Assembly: GCA_029865665.1 (NCBI GenBank)
Contig: JARXAV010000304.1
Location: 1 to 5,734 of the forward strand
DNA: 5,734 nucleotides
Source: Flectobacillus sp.
Lineage (GTDB): Bacteria; Bacteroidota; Bacteroidia; Cytophagales; Spirosomataceae
Reading direction: 5' to 3'
The notes under the pieces were generated by a model, which was given only the letters and a program-made list of their open reading frames with translations, did no database searches and was not told where the DNA came from. The number at the start of each line of letters is the position of its first letter. Position 1 is the stretch's first letter. Positions 1 through 5,734 of this stretch are shown piece after piece. The position numbers were made by a program, and so were the translations under genes.

Positions 1-271
1 GGTAGAAAACCCTGTGATTGTAAATCCTCCGAAAGAGCCTATTGAATTTATTTTTGAAGAAAGTCCGCTTGCTTCGGTCTTGGAACGACTCAGAGAAGCC
101 TATCAAATAGAGTTTATTATTGAGAATCATCAGCTAACGACTTGTTCATTTACGGCAGATTTGAACGGTCTTTCGCTTCATACGCAACTCGACCTAATTT
201 GTAAATCCATCAACGCCAATTACGAACAACGAGGCACGGTGATTTTTATTAATGGAGTAGGCTGTAAATGA
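1..271 (+). CDS. FecR-family anti-sigma factor, C-terminal end (5' truncated by window edge)
   Basis: The reading frame is open from the first full codon at base 2 to a TGA at 269-271, giving about 89 residues; the real start lies outside the window. The GTG at 14 is an internal valine codon, not a start. The visible part matches the C-terminal domain of Bacteroidota FecR proteins (DUF4974-like): a strand (IEFIFEES), a helix (SVLERLREAYQ), a strand (IEFIIEN), a second helix (HTQLDLICKSIN) and final strands ending in TVIFINGV. FecR proteins sit in the inner membrane, hold an ECF sigma factor in the cytoplasm, and sense through the periplasmic C-terminus the STN domain of an outer-membrane receptor. 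The next gene encodes such an STN-bearing receptor, which supports the call. The membrane segment and the sigma-binding N-terminus are not visible. A distant alternative is another STN-fold periplasmic protein. Confidence 0.85.
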   Translation, partial: VENPVIVNPPKEPIEFIFEESPLASVLERLREAYQIEFIIENHQLTTCSFTADLNGLSLHTQLDLICKSINANYEQRGTVIFINGVGCK

Positions 272-292
272 TGATAAATTTTGGATTTCACC

Positions 293-315
293 ACATAGTA
301 ACATAGCAAACATAG
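293..315 (+). repeat. Three near-tandem ACATAG direct repeats
   Basis: ACATAG occurs at 293-298, 301-306 and 310-315, starting 8 and 9 bases apart, 22 bases after the fecR stop. Such short phased repeats can be binding sites for a regulator or part of a promoter region. In DNA this AT-rich they may also be chance. No function is assigned. Confidence 0.4.
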
Positions 316-380
316 TTTTTTACAAAAAAACATTTCACGTTAACAATTTATTTTTCAACCATTTAATATTTTTTTTCCTA

Positions 381-465
381 GTAAGTACTCGTTGATAGAT
401 AGTTTATGAGCATAGCGGTTTATCGAAATCGTTGAACATCAAACGTTAAACTAACGACTACTTAC
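381..465 (+). repeat. Long imperfect inverted repeat with nested hairpins
   Basis: The left arm GTAAGTACTCGTT (381-393) pairs with the right arm AACGACTACTTAC (453-465) at 12 of 13 positions, with one central C·C mismatch (388/458). The 59 enclosed bases can form two smaller hairpins. One is 394-400 with 418-424 (seven pairs, two of them G·T). The other is 430-435 with 439-445 (six pairs, one bulged A, loop ACA). An alternative 5-bp hairpin, CGTTA (444-448) with TAACG (452-456), would compete with the right arm. The arms could be a leader RNA stem or a DNA operator; the sequence does not decide. It lies 120 bases upstream of the susC start. Confidence 0.5.
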
Positions 466-494
466 CAATACAATACCTAGTTAATTTCAGTAAA

Positions 495-553
495 AAGCCC
501 CCACCGAACGGCAATTCGGTGGTATCTCGGCAAAGATGTGGGGCTTCGTTTTT
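495..553 (+). promoter_or_regulatory. Three-way-junction leader/attenuator-like structure before susC
   Basis: The outer stem pairs AAGCCCC (495-501) with GGGGCTT (540-546), 7 bp. Hairpin 1 pairs CACCGAA (502-508) with TTCGGTG (515-521), 7 bp, with loop CGGCAA (509-514). Hairpin 2 pairs GTATCT (522-527) with AGATGT (534-539), four Watson-Crick and two G·T pairs, again with loop CGGCAA (528-533). The three helices abut with no unpaired base. After the outer stem comes CG and then TTTTT (549-553), as in an intrinsic terminator. It ends 31 bases before the susC ATG. It could be an attenuator in the susC leader, the distal terminator of fecR, or a protein-binding leader element. The pairing is read by eye; the function is inferred. 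Confidence 0.6.
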
Positions 554-584
554 ATCACGTTCAATAACAAAAACAATCAAAATT

Positions 585-3500
585 ATGAAAAAAAACGTAC
601 CAATTAAAAGGATTCTCTCCAAAGCAATGCGAATCACTCTTACTCAAGTATTATTATCGGTACTTTTTTGTGGCGTAACCCTTGCCAATCATGCCTTTTC
701 TCAGGAAATACTCAACAAAAGTATCTCTATCAGAACGGAAGAAGTTACCATCAAAAAAGTCCTAAATCAGCTCGAACGTCAGGCAGATGTCAAGTTTGTA
801 TATAGCCCAAATGTGATTGAAGCCAGTCAGAAAGTAACGATTAGTGCTTCGGCTGATAAACTTTCACGAGTGTTAGAATCGCTCTTGAGTCCTTTTCATA
901 TTTCGTATGAAGTAGTGGGCAACCATATTTTACTTCGTAAAAGTACAGTCGAAAACAAAGACAACTTCTTGATTTCAAGACCAGTACTCCCAAACGATAT
1001 CATACTAGAGCAGGAAATATCAGGAAAAGTAACCGACGAAAAGGGCGAAGCTCTTATTGGCGTAAGCGTTTTGGTAAAAGGTACCAACCGAGGTACAAGC
1101 ACCGACGCAGCAGGAAAGTATAAAATCAATGTACCTAAGGGAGCAAGCAGTTTGGTATTCTCCTACATTGGTTATACTAAACAAGAAGTTGAAATTGGCT
1201 CACGTACGAGTATAAACGTGGTGATGGCAGCGGACAATAAGAACCTAGACGAAGTAGTAGTCGTAGGTTATGGAACCGTTCAGAAAAAGGATTTAACAGG
1301 GTCGGTTTCGATGTTGAAAACTGCCGATATTGTAGCAACACCTACTAGCAATGCCTTGGAATCACTTCAAGGAAAAATTGCAGGCTTAGATATGACTCGT
1401 TCAGACGGACAAGCAGGTTCTAACCTGAGCTTTACGTTGAGAGGTAACCGTTCATTAAGTGCGTCCAATGCTCCGCTTATTTTAGTGGATGGAGTGCAAT
1501 ATAGCTCTGGTAGTTTTGATTTAAACCCTTCTGATATTAAGTCGATGGTGGTCTTGAAAGATGCCTCTTCTACGGCTATCTATGGTACTCGTGGAGCAAA
1601 TGGGGTTATCTTGATTACAACCAATTCGGGAGTAGCAGGCAAAACTCGTATCGCCCTAAGTTCATACTATGGTACACAAGACAATGCTGGTTTAGGGGCT
1701 ATCCAAAATGGAGCTGAATATGCTGCTTTCAAAAGAGAGGCATTTCGTACAAGAGGAGTAACCGCTGAGGCTTCTATTTTTAACCCCGAAGAACTAGACG
1801 CTATTAAAAACGGAAAGTTTGTCGATTGGCGTGGTACACTCCTACAACAAGGTATTATCCAAAACCATGAAATTTCAATCAATGGCGGAAGCGAGAAGAC
1901 GACCTACAGTTTGTCTTTTGGAGCTTATGGCGAAAAAGGACTTTTCAAATTAGATCAGTTGAGCCGCTACAATGGAAGTGTTGGGGTAAATCATCAGTTG
2001 TTTGCCAACGTAAAATTGGGTGCGAAAGTGTTTTATACCTACCGCAATAATGACATTCGCCAAGACCCTTTAAATCAGGCAAATAAAATCAACCCATTCG
2101 GAACACCTTACGATGCCAATGGTAATATCATTTTATATCCTGTGGCAGGACAAAGCTTCAATATTTCGCCACTTGCTGACGAAGTACCTGGGGCTTATAG
2201 CAACAATTTATTGGAAAAACGTATTTTCAGTACATCATTTTTAGACTGGGATATTATTAAGAACTTGACCTTCAAAACGGCTTTTGGCTTAGATATTCAA
2301 AATTCTCGTAGAGGTTATTACTATGGGCCTTATACCATTACGAGAGCTGGAAATATTTCTCAATCGGGTATCGAAACGAGCAATATTACGAACTACACAT
2401 GGGAAAACACCCTTACTTATGCCAAAGCCATCAATAAGCATGATTTCAATTTCTTGATAGGAAATAGCTTTTTAGGGCGTTCTACGGAGAGTTTCAGCGG
2501 TACAGGATACAATCAAGTTTCGGAAACAACTACCTTTTTTGACTTAGGAGCTAATGCCGCTCAAATTGCGATTAAAAGTGGTTTAGTTGAAAGCACCCTA
2601 GAATCCTTTTTCGGAAGAGTAAATTATCAATACAATAACAAGTATTTGCTAACGGCTAGTTTGCGTGCCGATGGTTCTTCGGTCTTGGCAGCAGGTCATA
2701 AATGGGGCTATTTCCCTTCGGTTGCCCTTGGTTGGCGACTAAGCGAAGAAGATTTCTTGAAAAACAACAGTGTTATCAGCGATTTAAAATTGCGTGCTAG
2801 TTATGGTATTTCAGGAAACAGTGCCATTGCTCCTTATCAAACGTTAGGTGGTTTAGGGAAAGTAACGTACTCTTTTGGCGAAGTAGCAGCCTTTGGATAT
2901 TACCCGAAAAACATTCCGAATCCTGACCTTTCTTGGGAGAAAACAGCCACTACTAACATCGGTTTAGACTTTGGTATCTTGAGTAATCGCATCAGTGGAG
3001 CAATCAACTTTTACAAAAGTAATACCAGCGATTTGTTGATGCAGCGTGCCATTCCGAATACGACGGGCTATACGAGTGTATATGAGAACGTTGGTAAAAC
3101 AGCCAACACAGGACTTGAAATCGAAGTAAGTACCATTAACATTGACCAAAAAACGAAAAATGGGCTGAAATGGTCATCTGATATTACCTTCTCTAGTAAC
3201 AAAGAAGAAATTGTTGCTTTGACCAATGGAGCAGAACGTGACCTCGGAAACGGCTGGATTGTAGGACAACCGACGCAGGTGTATTATGACTACAAGAAAA
3301 TTGGAATTTGGCAATTAGGACAAGAAACCGAAGCGGCAAAATACGGACAAGTGCCTGGCGATATTCGAGTATTGGATGTGAATAACGATGGCAAAATTAC
3401 AGCAGATGCTGACAGATTAGTAGTTGGAACTTCTCGTCCAGATTTTACAATCGGTTTTAACAATAATATCAGCTACAAAAACTTCGATTTGTCCATCTTC

Positions 3501-3896
3501 ACAATGATGCGTCAAGGACAAATCATTAGAAACGAAGCGAGTGGTAACTACAAAATTGATGGACGTGAAAATGGTCCTAAAGTGGATTATTGGACTCCTG
3601 AGAACCCAACCAACTCCCACCCTCGTCCAGATTTTAACAAAAACCTGAATAGTAGCTACATGAGTACGCTTTATTATGAAGACGGTTCATTCTTAAAAAT
3701 CAAAAATATTACCTTAGGCTACGAACTCCCAAGTGAATTAAGTAACAAATGGGGTATTTCAAGAATCAGAGTATATACCACGATGCGAAATTATTTTACG
3801 TTCAGCAAATTAGCTCCGTATGACCCAGAACGTGGAGGAAGCCTTTCTTTCCCGATGACGAAGCAATTAATTTTTGGAGTAAATGTTAATTTTTAA
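585..3896 (+). CDS. SusC/RagA-family TonB-dependent outer-membrane receptor with STN signalling domain
   Basis: This 1103-residue protein is an outer-membrane active importer. Residues 1-40 form a Sec signal peptide: basic start, hydrophobic QVLLSVLFCGVTLA, and cleavage probably near AFSQ. Residues ~47-118 are an STN domain, which signals to a periplasmic FecR. Residues ~144-215 are a carboxypeptidase-regulatory-like beta-sandwich (ISGKVTDEKGEALIGVSV). DEVVVVGYG (222-230) and the plug follow, with the family hallmarks LILVDGVQ (298-305) and VLKDASSTAIYGTRGANGVI (323-342). The rest is the beta-barrel, including NPDLSWE (779-785), an Asp-rich DVNNDGKIT loop (931-939) and a terminal Phe (…VNVNF), as expected for barrel insertion. 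The start at 585 is chosen because it begins the signal peptide. An in-frame GTG at 519 would add 22 residues from inside the leader stem and hide the signal. No Shine-Dalgarno is seen, usual for Bacteroidota. No frameshift is seen. The ligand is unknown; glycan is common for the family but unproven here. Confidence 0.96.
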   Translation: MKKNVPIKRILSKAMRITLTQVLLSVLFCGVTLANHAFSQEILNKSISIRTEEVTIKKVLNQLERQADVKFVYSPNVIEASQKVTISASADKLSRVLESLLSPFHISYEVVGNHILLRKSTVENKDNFLISRPVLPNDIILEQEISGKVTDEKGEALIGVSVLVKGTNRGTSTDAAGKYKINVPKGASSLVFSYIGYTKQEVEIGSRTSINVVMAADNKNLDEVVVVGYGTVQKKDLTGSVSMLKTADIVATPTSNALESLQGKIAGLDMTRSDGQAGSNLSFTLRGNRSLSASNAPLILVDGVQYSSGSFDLNPSDIKSMVVLKDASSTAIYGTRGANGVILITTNSGVAGKTRIALSSYYGTQDNAGLGAIQNGAEYAAFKREAFRTRGVTAEASIFNPEELDAIKNGKFVDWRGTLLQQGIIQNHEISINGGSEKTTYSLSFGAYGEKGLFKLDQLSRYNGSVGVNHQLFANVKLGAKVFYTYRNNDIRQDPLNQANKINPFGTPYDANGNIILYPVAGQSFNISPLADEVPGAYSNNLLEKRIFSTSFLDWDIIKNLTFKTAFGLDIQNSRRGYYYGPYTITRAGNISQSGIETSNITNYTWENTLTYAKAINKHDFNFLIGNSFLGRSTESFSGTGYNQVSETTTFFDLGANAAQIAIKSGLVESTLESFFGRVNYQYNNKYLLTASLRADGSSVLAAGHKWGYFPSVALGWRLSEEDFLKNNSVISDLKLRASYGISGNSAIAPYQTLGGLGKVTYSFGEVAAFGYYPKNIPNPDLSWEKTATTNIGLDFGILSNRISGAINFYKSNTSDLLMQRAIPNTTGYTSVYENVGKTANTGLEIEVSTINIDQKTKNGLKWSSDITFSSNKEEIVALTNGAERDLGNGWIVGQPTQVYYDYKKIGIWQLGQETEAAKYGQVPGDIRVLDVNNDGKITADADRLVVGTSRPDFTIGFNNNISYKNFDLSIFTMMRQGQIIRNEASGNYKIDGRENGPKVDYWTPENPTNSHPRPDFNKNLNSSYMSTLYYEDGSFLKIKNITLGYELPSELSNKWGISRIRVYTTMRNYFTFSKLAPYDPERGGSLSFPMTKQLIFGVNVNF

Positions 3897-3928
3897 TTTC
3901 TCAATCCATCGTAACGAAGAAACAATTT

Positions 3929-5611
3929 ATGAAAAAGATAATAGCATTAATACTAATTGGAGCAAGCACGTTGGGGCTTTCCTCTTGTCAAGATTATTTA
4001 GAAGAAACCAATAAAAGTGGTCTAACCGCCGATACGTTCTATGGAACAACTACGGGTATTGAATCTTTAGTAAATAGTACCTACACCCCTTTACGCTTTT
4101 GGTATGGCAAAGAAGGAGGAGCAACCATGACCGAACTGGCGACAGATTTGTTCTTAAAAGGTGGCGATTCCAAACACCCCGAAATTGCCGATATGAGCAA
4201 CAACTTCAATAGCCAAAGCCCGATTATTCAGGTATATTGGAGTAGGTTATACGCTGCCATCAACTATTGTAATACGGCCATCGAAAAAATCCCAACTTCT
4301 ACCCTACCCGAAGCTACCAAAAAGTTACGTTTGGGCGAAGTATATTACCTTCGTGCCATGTACAACTGGCTCATTGTGGAGACATGGGGTGGTGTTCATT
4401 TATCAACGAAACCCTCGGTTGGTGTACAAACCACCTCTACCAGAAGTTCAGTAGATGAGTTTTACAACGTTATTTTTGCGGATTTAGACTTGGCTATTGC
4501 CAACTTAGAAGGTAGAAAAACCCACGAAGGTGGACGTGTTACCAAACCCGCAGCAGAAGCATTCAAAGCTAGAATGTTATTGACAAGAGGTAAAAATGCG
4601 GAAGCTGCCACCCTAGCAAAAAAAGTTATTGCAGATTATAACTTTAAATTATTTCCGAATTTCAAAGACCTTTGGAACATCAATAACAGCGAAGGTTCTA
4701 GCAATTCAGAAGTAATTTTCTATGTTAATTATTCGACAGATAACCTGTTAAATACGGCAGACTCTGAGTTTGATGGAAACTCTATTGCCAACGCATTCAG
4801 ACCCGAAGGTGGTAACCAATTGCACTTGATGTTTACACCTCGTTATGATTTTCATGCAGGTATGATATTGGATATTCCGAACAGTATCGGTTTCCAACGT
4901 TATGCTGCTACAAGAAGGTACTTAGAGCTATTCAACAGCGATATTGACCAACGCTATGAAGGAACGTTCAAAGAGGTTTGGAAAGCAAACGGAGGCAAAG
5001 TGGGCGTTTATACCAACATGATACAAGGCGATACGGCGGTATATTGGAGTCATAAAGTGTTGTCTCCTACCTTTAAAGCAAGTAAGGCCTTGAAATACGA
5101 AGTTAAAGACATCAACGATTTATATAATCCAGACCAATCGTTAGTAGATTTTAGAAACTTCATCGAAATGAACAAGCATAACAGTACAACAGACCGTTCG
5201 GCCATCTTTGAATTTAGAAGTAAAAGAGATGCTTTTGTGATGAGAATTGCAGAGATGTACCTCATTGCAGCCGAAGCCGAAATGAAAGCAGGTAATTTGA
5301 CAGAAGCAGCAAAATACGTAAACATCCTCCGCACCGCTCGTGCCAAAACAGGCAAAGTGGCAGAAATGCAAGTATTGCCCAACCAATTAACCTTAGATTT
5401 TATGCTAGAAGAGCGTGGTCGTGAATTAGGGGGTGAACAATTACGTTGGTTCGATTTGAAGAGAACGGGTAAGCTTATTGAATATGTGAAAGCCTATAAC
5501 CCAAATGCCAAAGCAAACATCAAAGATTTCCAGTTAGTACGTCCAATTCCCCAATCGCACCTTGATGTGATTACCAACAAAAGCGAGTTTCAACAAAACC
5601 CAGGTTGGTAA
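3929..5611 (+). CDS. SusD/RagB-family outer-membrane nutrient-binding lipoprotein
   Basis: This 560-residue surface lipoprotein should cap the barrel of the SusC-like partner 32 bases upstream and hand it the captured ligand. The signal peptide ends in the lipobox LSSC, with Cys20 as the lipidated residue. It is followed by QDYLEE, an acidic stretch typical of SusD lipoproteins and compatible with surface export. Residues ~22-220 look like the SusD N-terminal helical (TPR-type) part, with the hallmark LGEVYYLRAMYNWLIVETWG (136-153-155 region). Residues ~400-560 are the RagB/SusD C-terminal domain: RIAEMYLIAAEA (439-450), LEERGRELGGEQLRWFDLKR (493-512), RPIPQ (538-542) and the terminal QNPGW. 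The middle part (~250-400) is the variable ligand-facing region and does not reveal the substrate. Length is normal for the family and the gene looks intact. It has no promoter of its own that I can see, so cotranscription with susC is likely. A strong terminator follows. Confidence 0.96.
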   Translation: MKKIIALILIGASTLGLSSCQDYLEETNKSGLTADTFYGTTTGIESLVNSTYTPLRFWYGKEGGATMTELATDLFLKGGDSKHPEIADMSNNFNSQSPIIQVYWSRLYAAINYCNTAIEKIPTSTLPEATKKLRLGEVYYLRAMYNWLIVETWGGVHLSTKPSVGVQTTSTRSSVDEFYNVIFADLDLAIANLEGRKTHEGGRVTKPAAEAFKARMLLTRGKNAEAATLAKKVIADYNFKLFPNFKDLWNINNSEGSSNSEVIFYVNYSTDNLLNTADSEFDGNSIANAFRPEGGNQLHLMFTPRYDFHAGMILDIPNSIGFQRYAATRRYLELFNSDIDQRYEGTFKEVWKANGGKVGVYTNMIQGDTAVYWSHKVLSPTFKASKALKYEVKDINDLYNPDQSLVDFRNFIEMNKHNSTTDRSAIFEFRSKRDAFVMRIAEMYLIAAEAEMKAGNLTEAAKYVNILRTARAKTGKVAEMQVLPNQLTLDFMLEERGRELGGEQLRWFDLKRTGKLIEYVKAYNPNAKANIKDFQLVRPIPQSHLDVITNKSEFQQNPGW

Positions 5612-5626
5612 AACACTTTTATGACA

Positions 5627-5642
5627 CAAACCTAAGGGTTTG
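5627..5642 (+). repeat. Small perfect hairpin between susD stop and terminator
   Basis: CAAACC (5627-5632) pairs with GGTTTG (5637-5642) around the loop TAAG. It has no T-run, so it is not a terminator by itself. It could protect the 3' end of the mRNA or be chance. Confidence 0.35.
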
Positions 5643-5655
5643 ATGGGATTAACCT

Positions 5656-5695
5656 AAGAGCCTGCCTGAGTATTAAATTCAGTCAGGCTCTTTTT
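5656..5695 (+). terminator. Rho-independent terminator of the susCD unit
   Basis: The stem pairs 5656-5664 with 5684-5692 (AGAGCCTG against CAGGCTCT plus one outer A-T pair). After a single C·T mismatch (5665/5683) it continues with CTGA (5666-5669) against TCAG (5679-5682). The loop is GTATTAAAT, and the T-run 5691-5695 follows directly. It lies 44 bases after the SusD stop. On the other strand the run after the stem is poor, so it should work mainly on + transcripts. Confidence 0.9.
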
Positions 5696-5700
5696 ACGTC

Positions 5701-5729
5701 AAGGCTTATCACGGTACGGTAAAGCCCTT
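5701..5729. repeat. Possible hairpin at the window edge
   Basis: GGCTT (5703-5707) pairs with AAGCC (5722-5726). With a bulged C (5727), AA (5701-5702) pairs with TT (5728-5729). The loop holds two overlapping ACGGT copies. No gene is recognisable in the 39 bases after the terminator, and the window ends too soon to say what this belongs to. Confidence 0.25.
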
Positions 5730-5734
5730 TCATT

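Larger units (their letters stand above)
272..584 (+). other. Non-coding fecR–susC interval, probable promoter and structured leader
   Basis: These 313 bases hold no credible gene. In order they contain three ACATAG repeats (293-315), a very AT-rich stretch with a T8 run (about 316-376), a long imperfect inverted repeat (381-465), a compact three-way-junction fold with a following T-run (495-553), and an A-rich, G-poor stretch up to the susC start. A promoter is expected here because FecR/ECF systems often transcribe susCD separately from the regulators, but I could not place one. No convincing Bacteroidota -33 TTTG / -7 TAnnTTTG pair with normal spacing was found, and an ECF promoter has no sequence I could recognise with confidence. 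No other strong intrinsic terminator for fecR is seen before 495. Confidence 0.6.

Noticed and set aside
280..320. Candidate Bacteroidota promoter, TTTG at 280-283 and TAGTTTTT at 313-320
   Set aside because: The gap is 29 bases, far from the roughly 19-21 expected, and the -7 element lacks its final G.
315..331. A/T hairpin GTTTTTTACAAAAAAAC as fecR terminator
   Set aside because: The stem is almost entirely A-T, the loop is too small, and no T-run follows.
432..457. ECF-type promoter guess, TTGAAC at 432-437 and CGA at 455-457
   Set aside because: The spacing is possible, but the match is only a few bases and the cognate sigma factor is unknown. It also overlaps the inverted repeat.
896..1129. 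Minus-strand open frame inside susC
   Set aside because: It lies entirely within a well-supported coding region and its composition looks like a shadow of the + frame. The same applies to the minus frames at 1667-1882, 2964-3149 and 3417-3620.
5050..5386. Two overlapping minus-strand open frames inside susD
   Set aside because: They overlap each other and the conserved SusD C-terminal domain. Neither gives a recognisable protein.
5711..5734. Second copy of the leader structure (GTAAAGCCC resembles the start of 490-500)
   Set aside because: Only a handful of bases match, the CGGCAA loops are absent, and the window ends at once.
1..5734. tRNA, rRNA, CRISPR array, insertion sequence or toxin–antitoxin genes
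   Set aside because: No such signals were seen on either strand; the coding space is fully explained by FecR, SusC and SusD.

Overview
The window is a typical nutrient-uptake locus of a Bacteroidota bacterium. It holds the tail of a FecR-type anti-sigma factor, then a TonB-dependent receptor of the SusC/RagA family, then its SusD/RagB lipoprotein partner, all on the + strand. AT-rich non-coding DNA, start codons without a Shine-Dalgarno sequence and the FecR–SusC(STN)–SusD order all fit Bacteroidota. An environmental Cytophagales-like genome is my guess, but nothing here fixes the genus.

Layout: 1-271 is the 3' end of fecR. 272-584 is a 313-base non-coding interval. 585-3896 is the SusC-like receptor (1103 aa). 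3929-5611 is the SusD-like lipoprotein (560 aa), 32 bases behind it. 5656-5695 is a strong intrinsic terminator that closes the unit. The last ~40 bases hold no recognisable gene.

How the parts work together (family knowledge plus inference): SusD and SusC form a lidded outer-membrane importer. SusD captures the ligand at the surface and SusC imports it using TonB energy. This SusC carries an extra N-terminal STN domain, the signalling module that contacts a FecR protein in the periplasm. FecR then controls an ECF sigma factor, whose gene would be expected upstream of the window. The locus is therefore probably self-inducing when its substrate is present. The substrate cannot be read from the sequence, as no degradative enzyme lies in the window.

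The least ordinary part is the fecR–susC interval. Bases 495-546 can fold as a compact three-way junction with no unpaired base at the junction. Its two hairpins carry the same hexaloop, CGGCAA, and a T-run follows. Upstream, 381-465 is bounded by a 13-position inverted repeat (12 matches) enclosing further hairpins with overlapping, mutually exclusive pairings. These look like a structured leader or attenuator for the susCD unit, but this rests on hand-drawn pairing only. I do not recognise either as a described RNA family.
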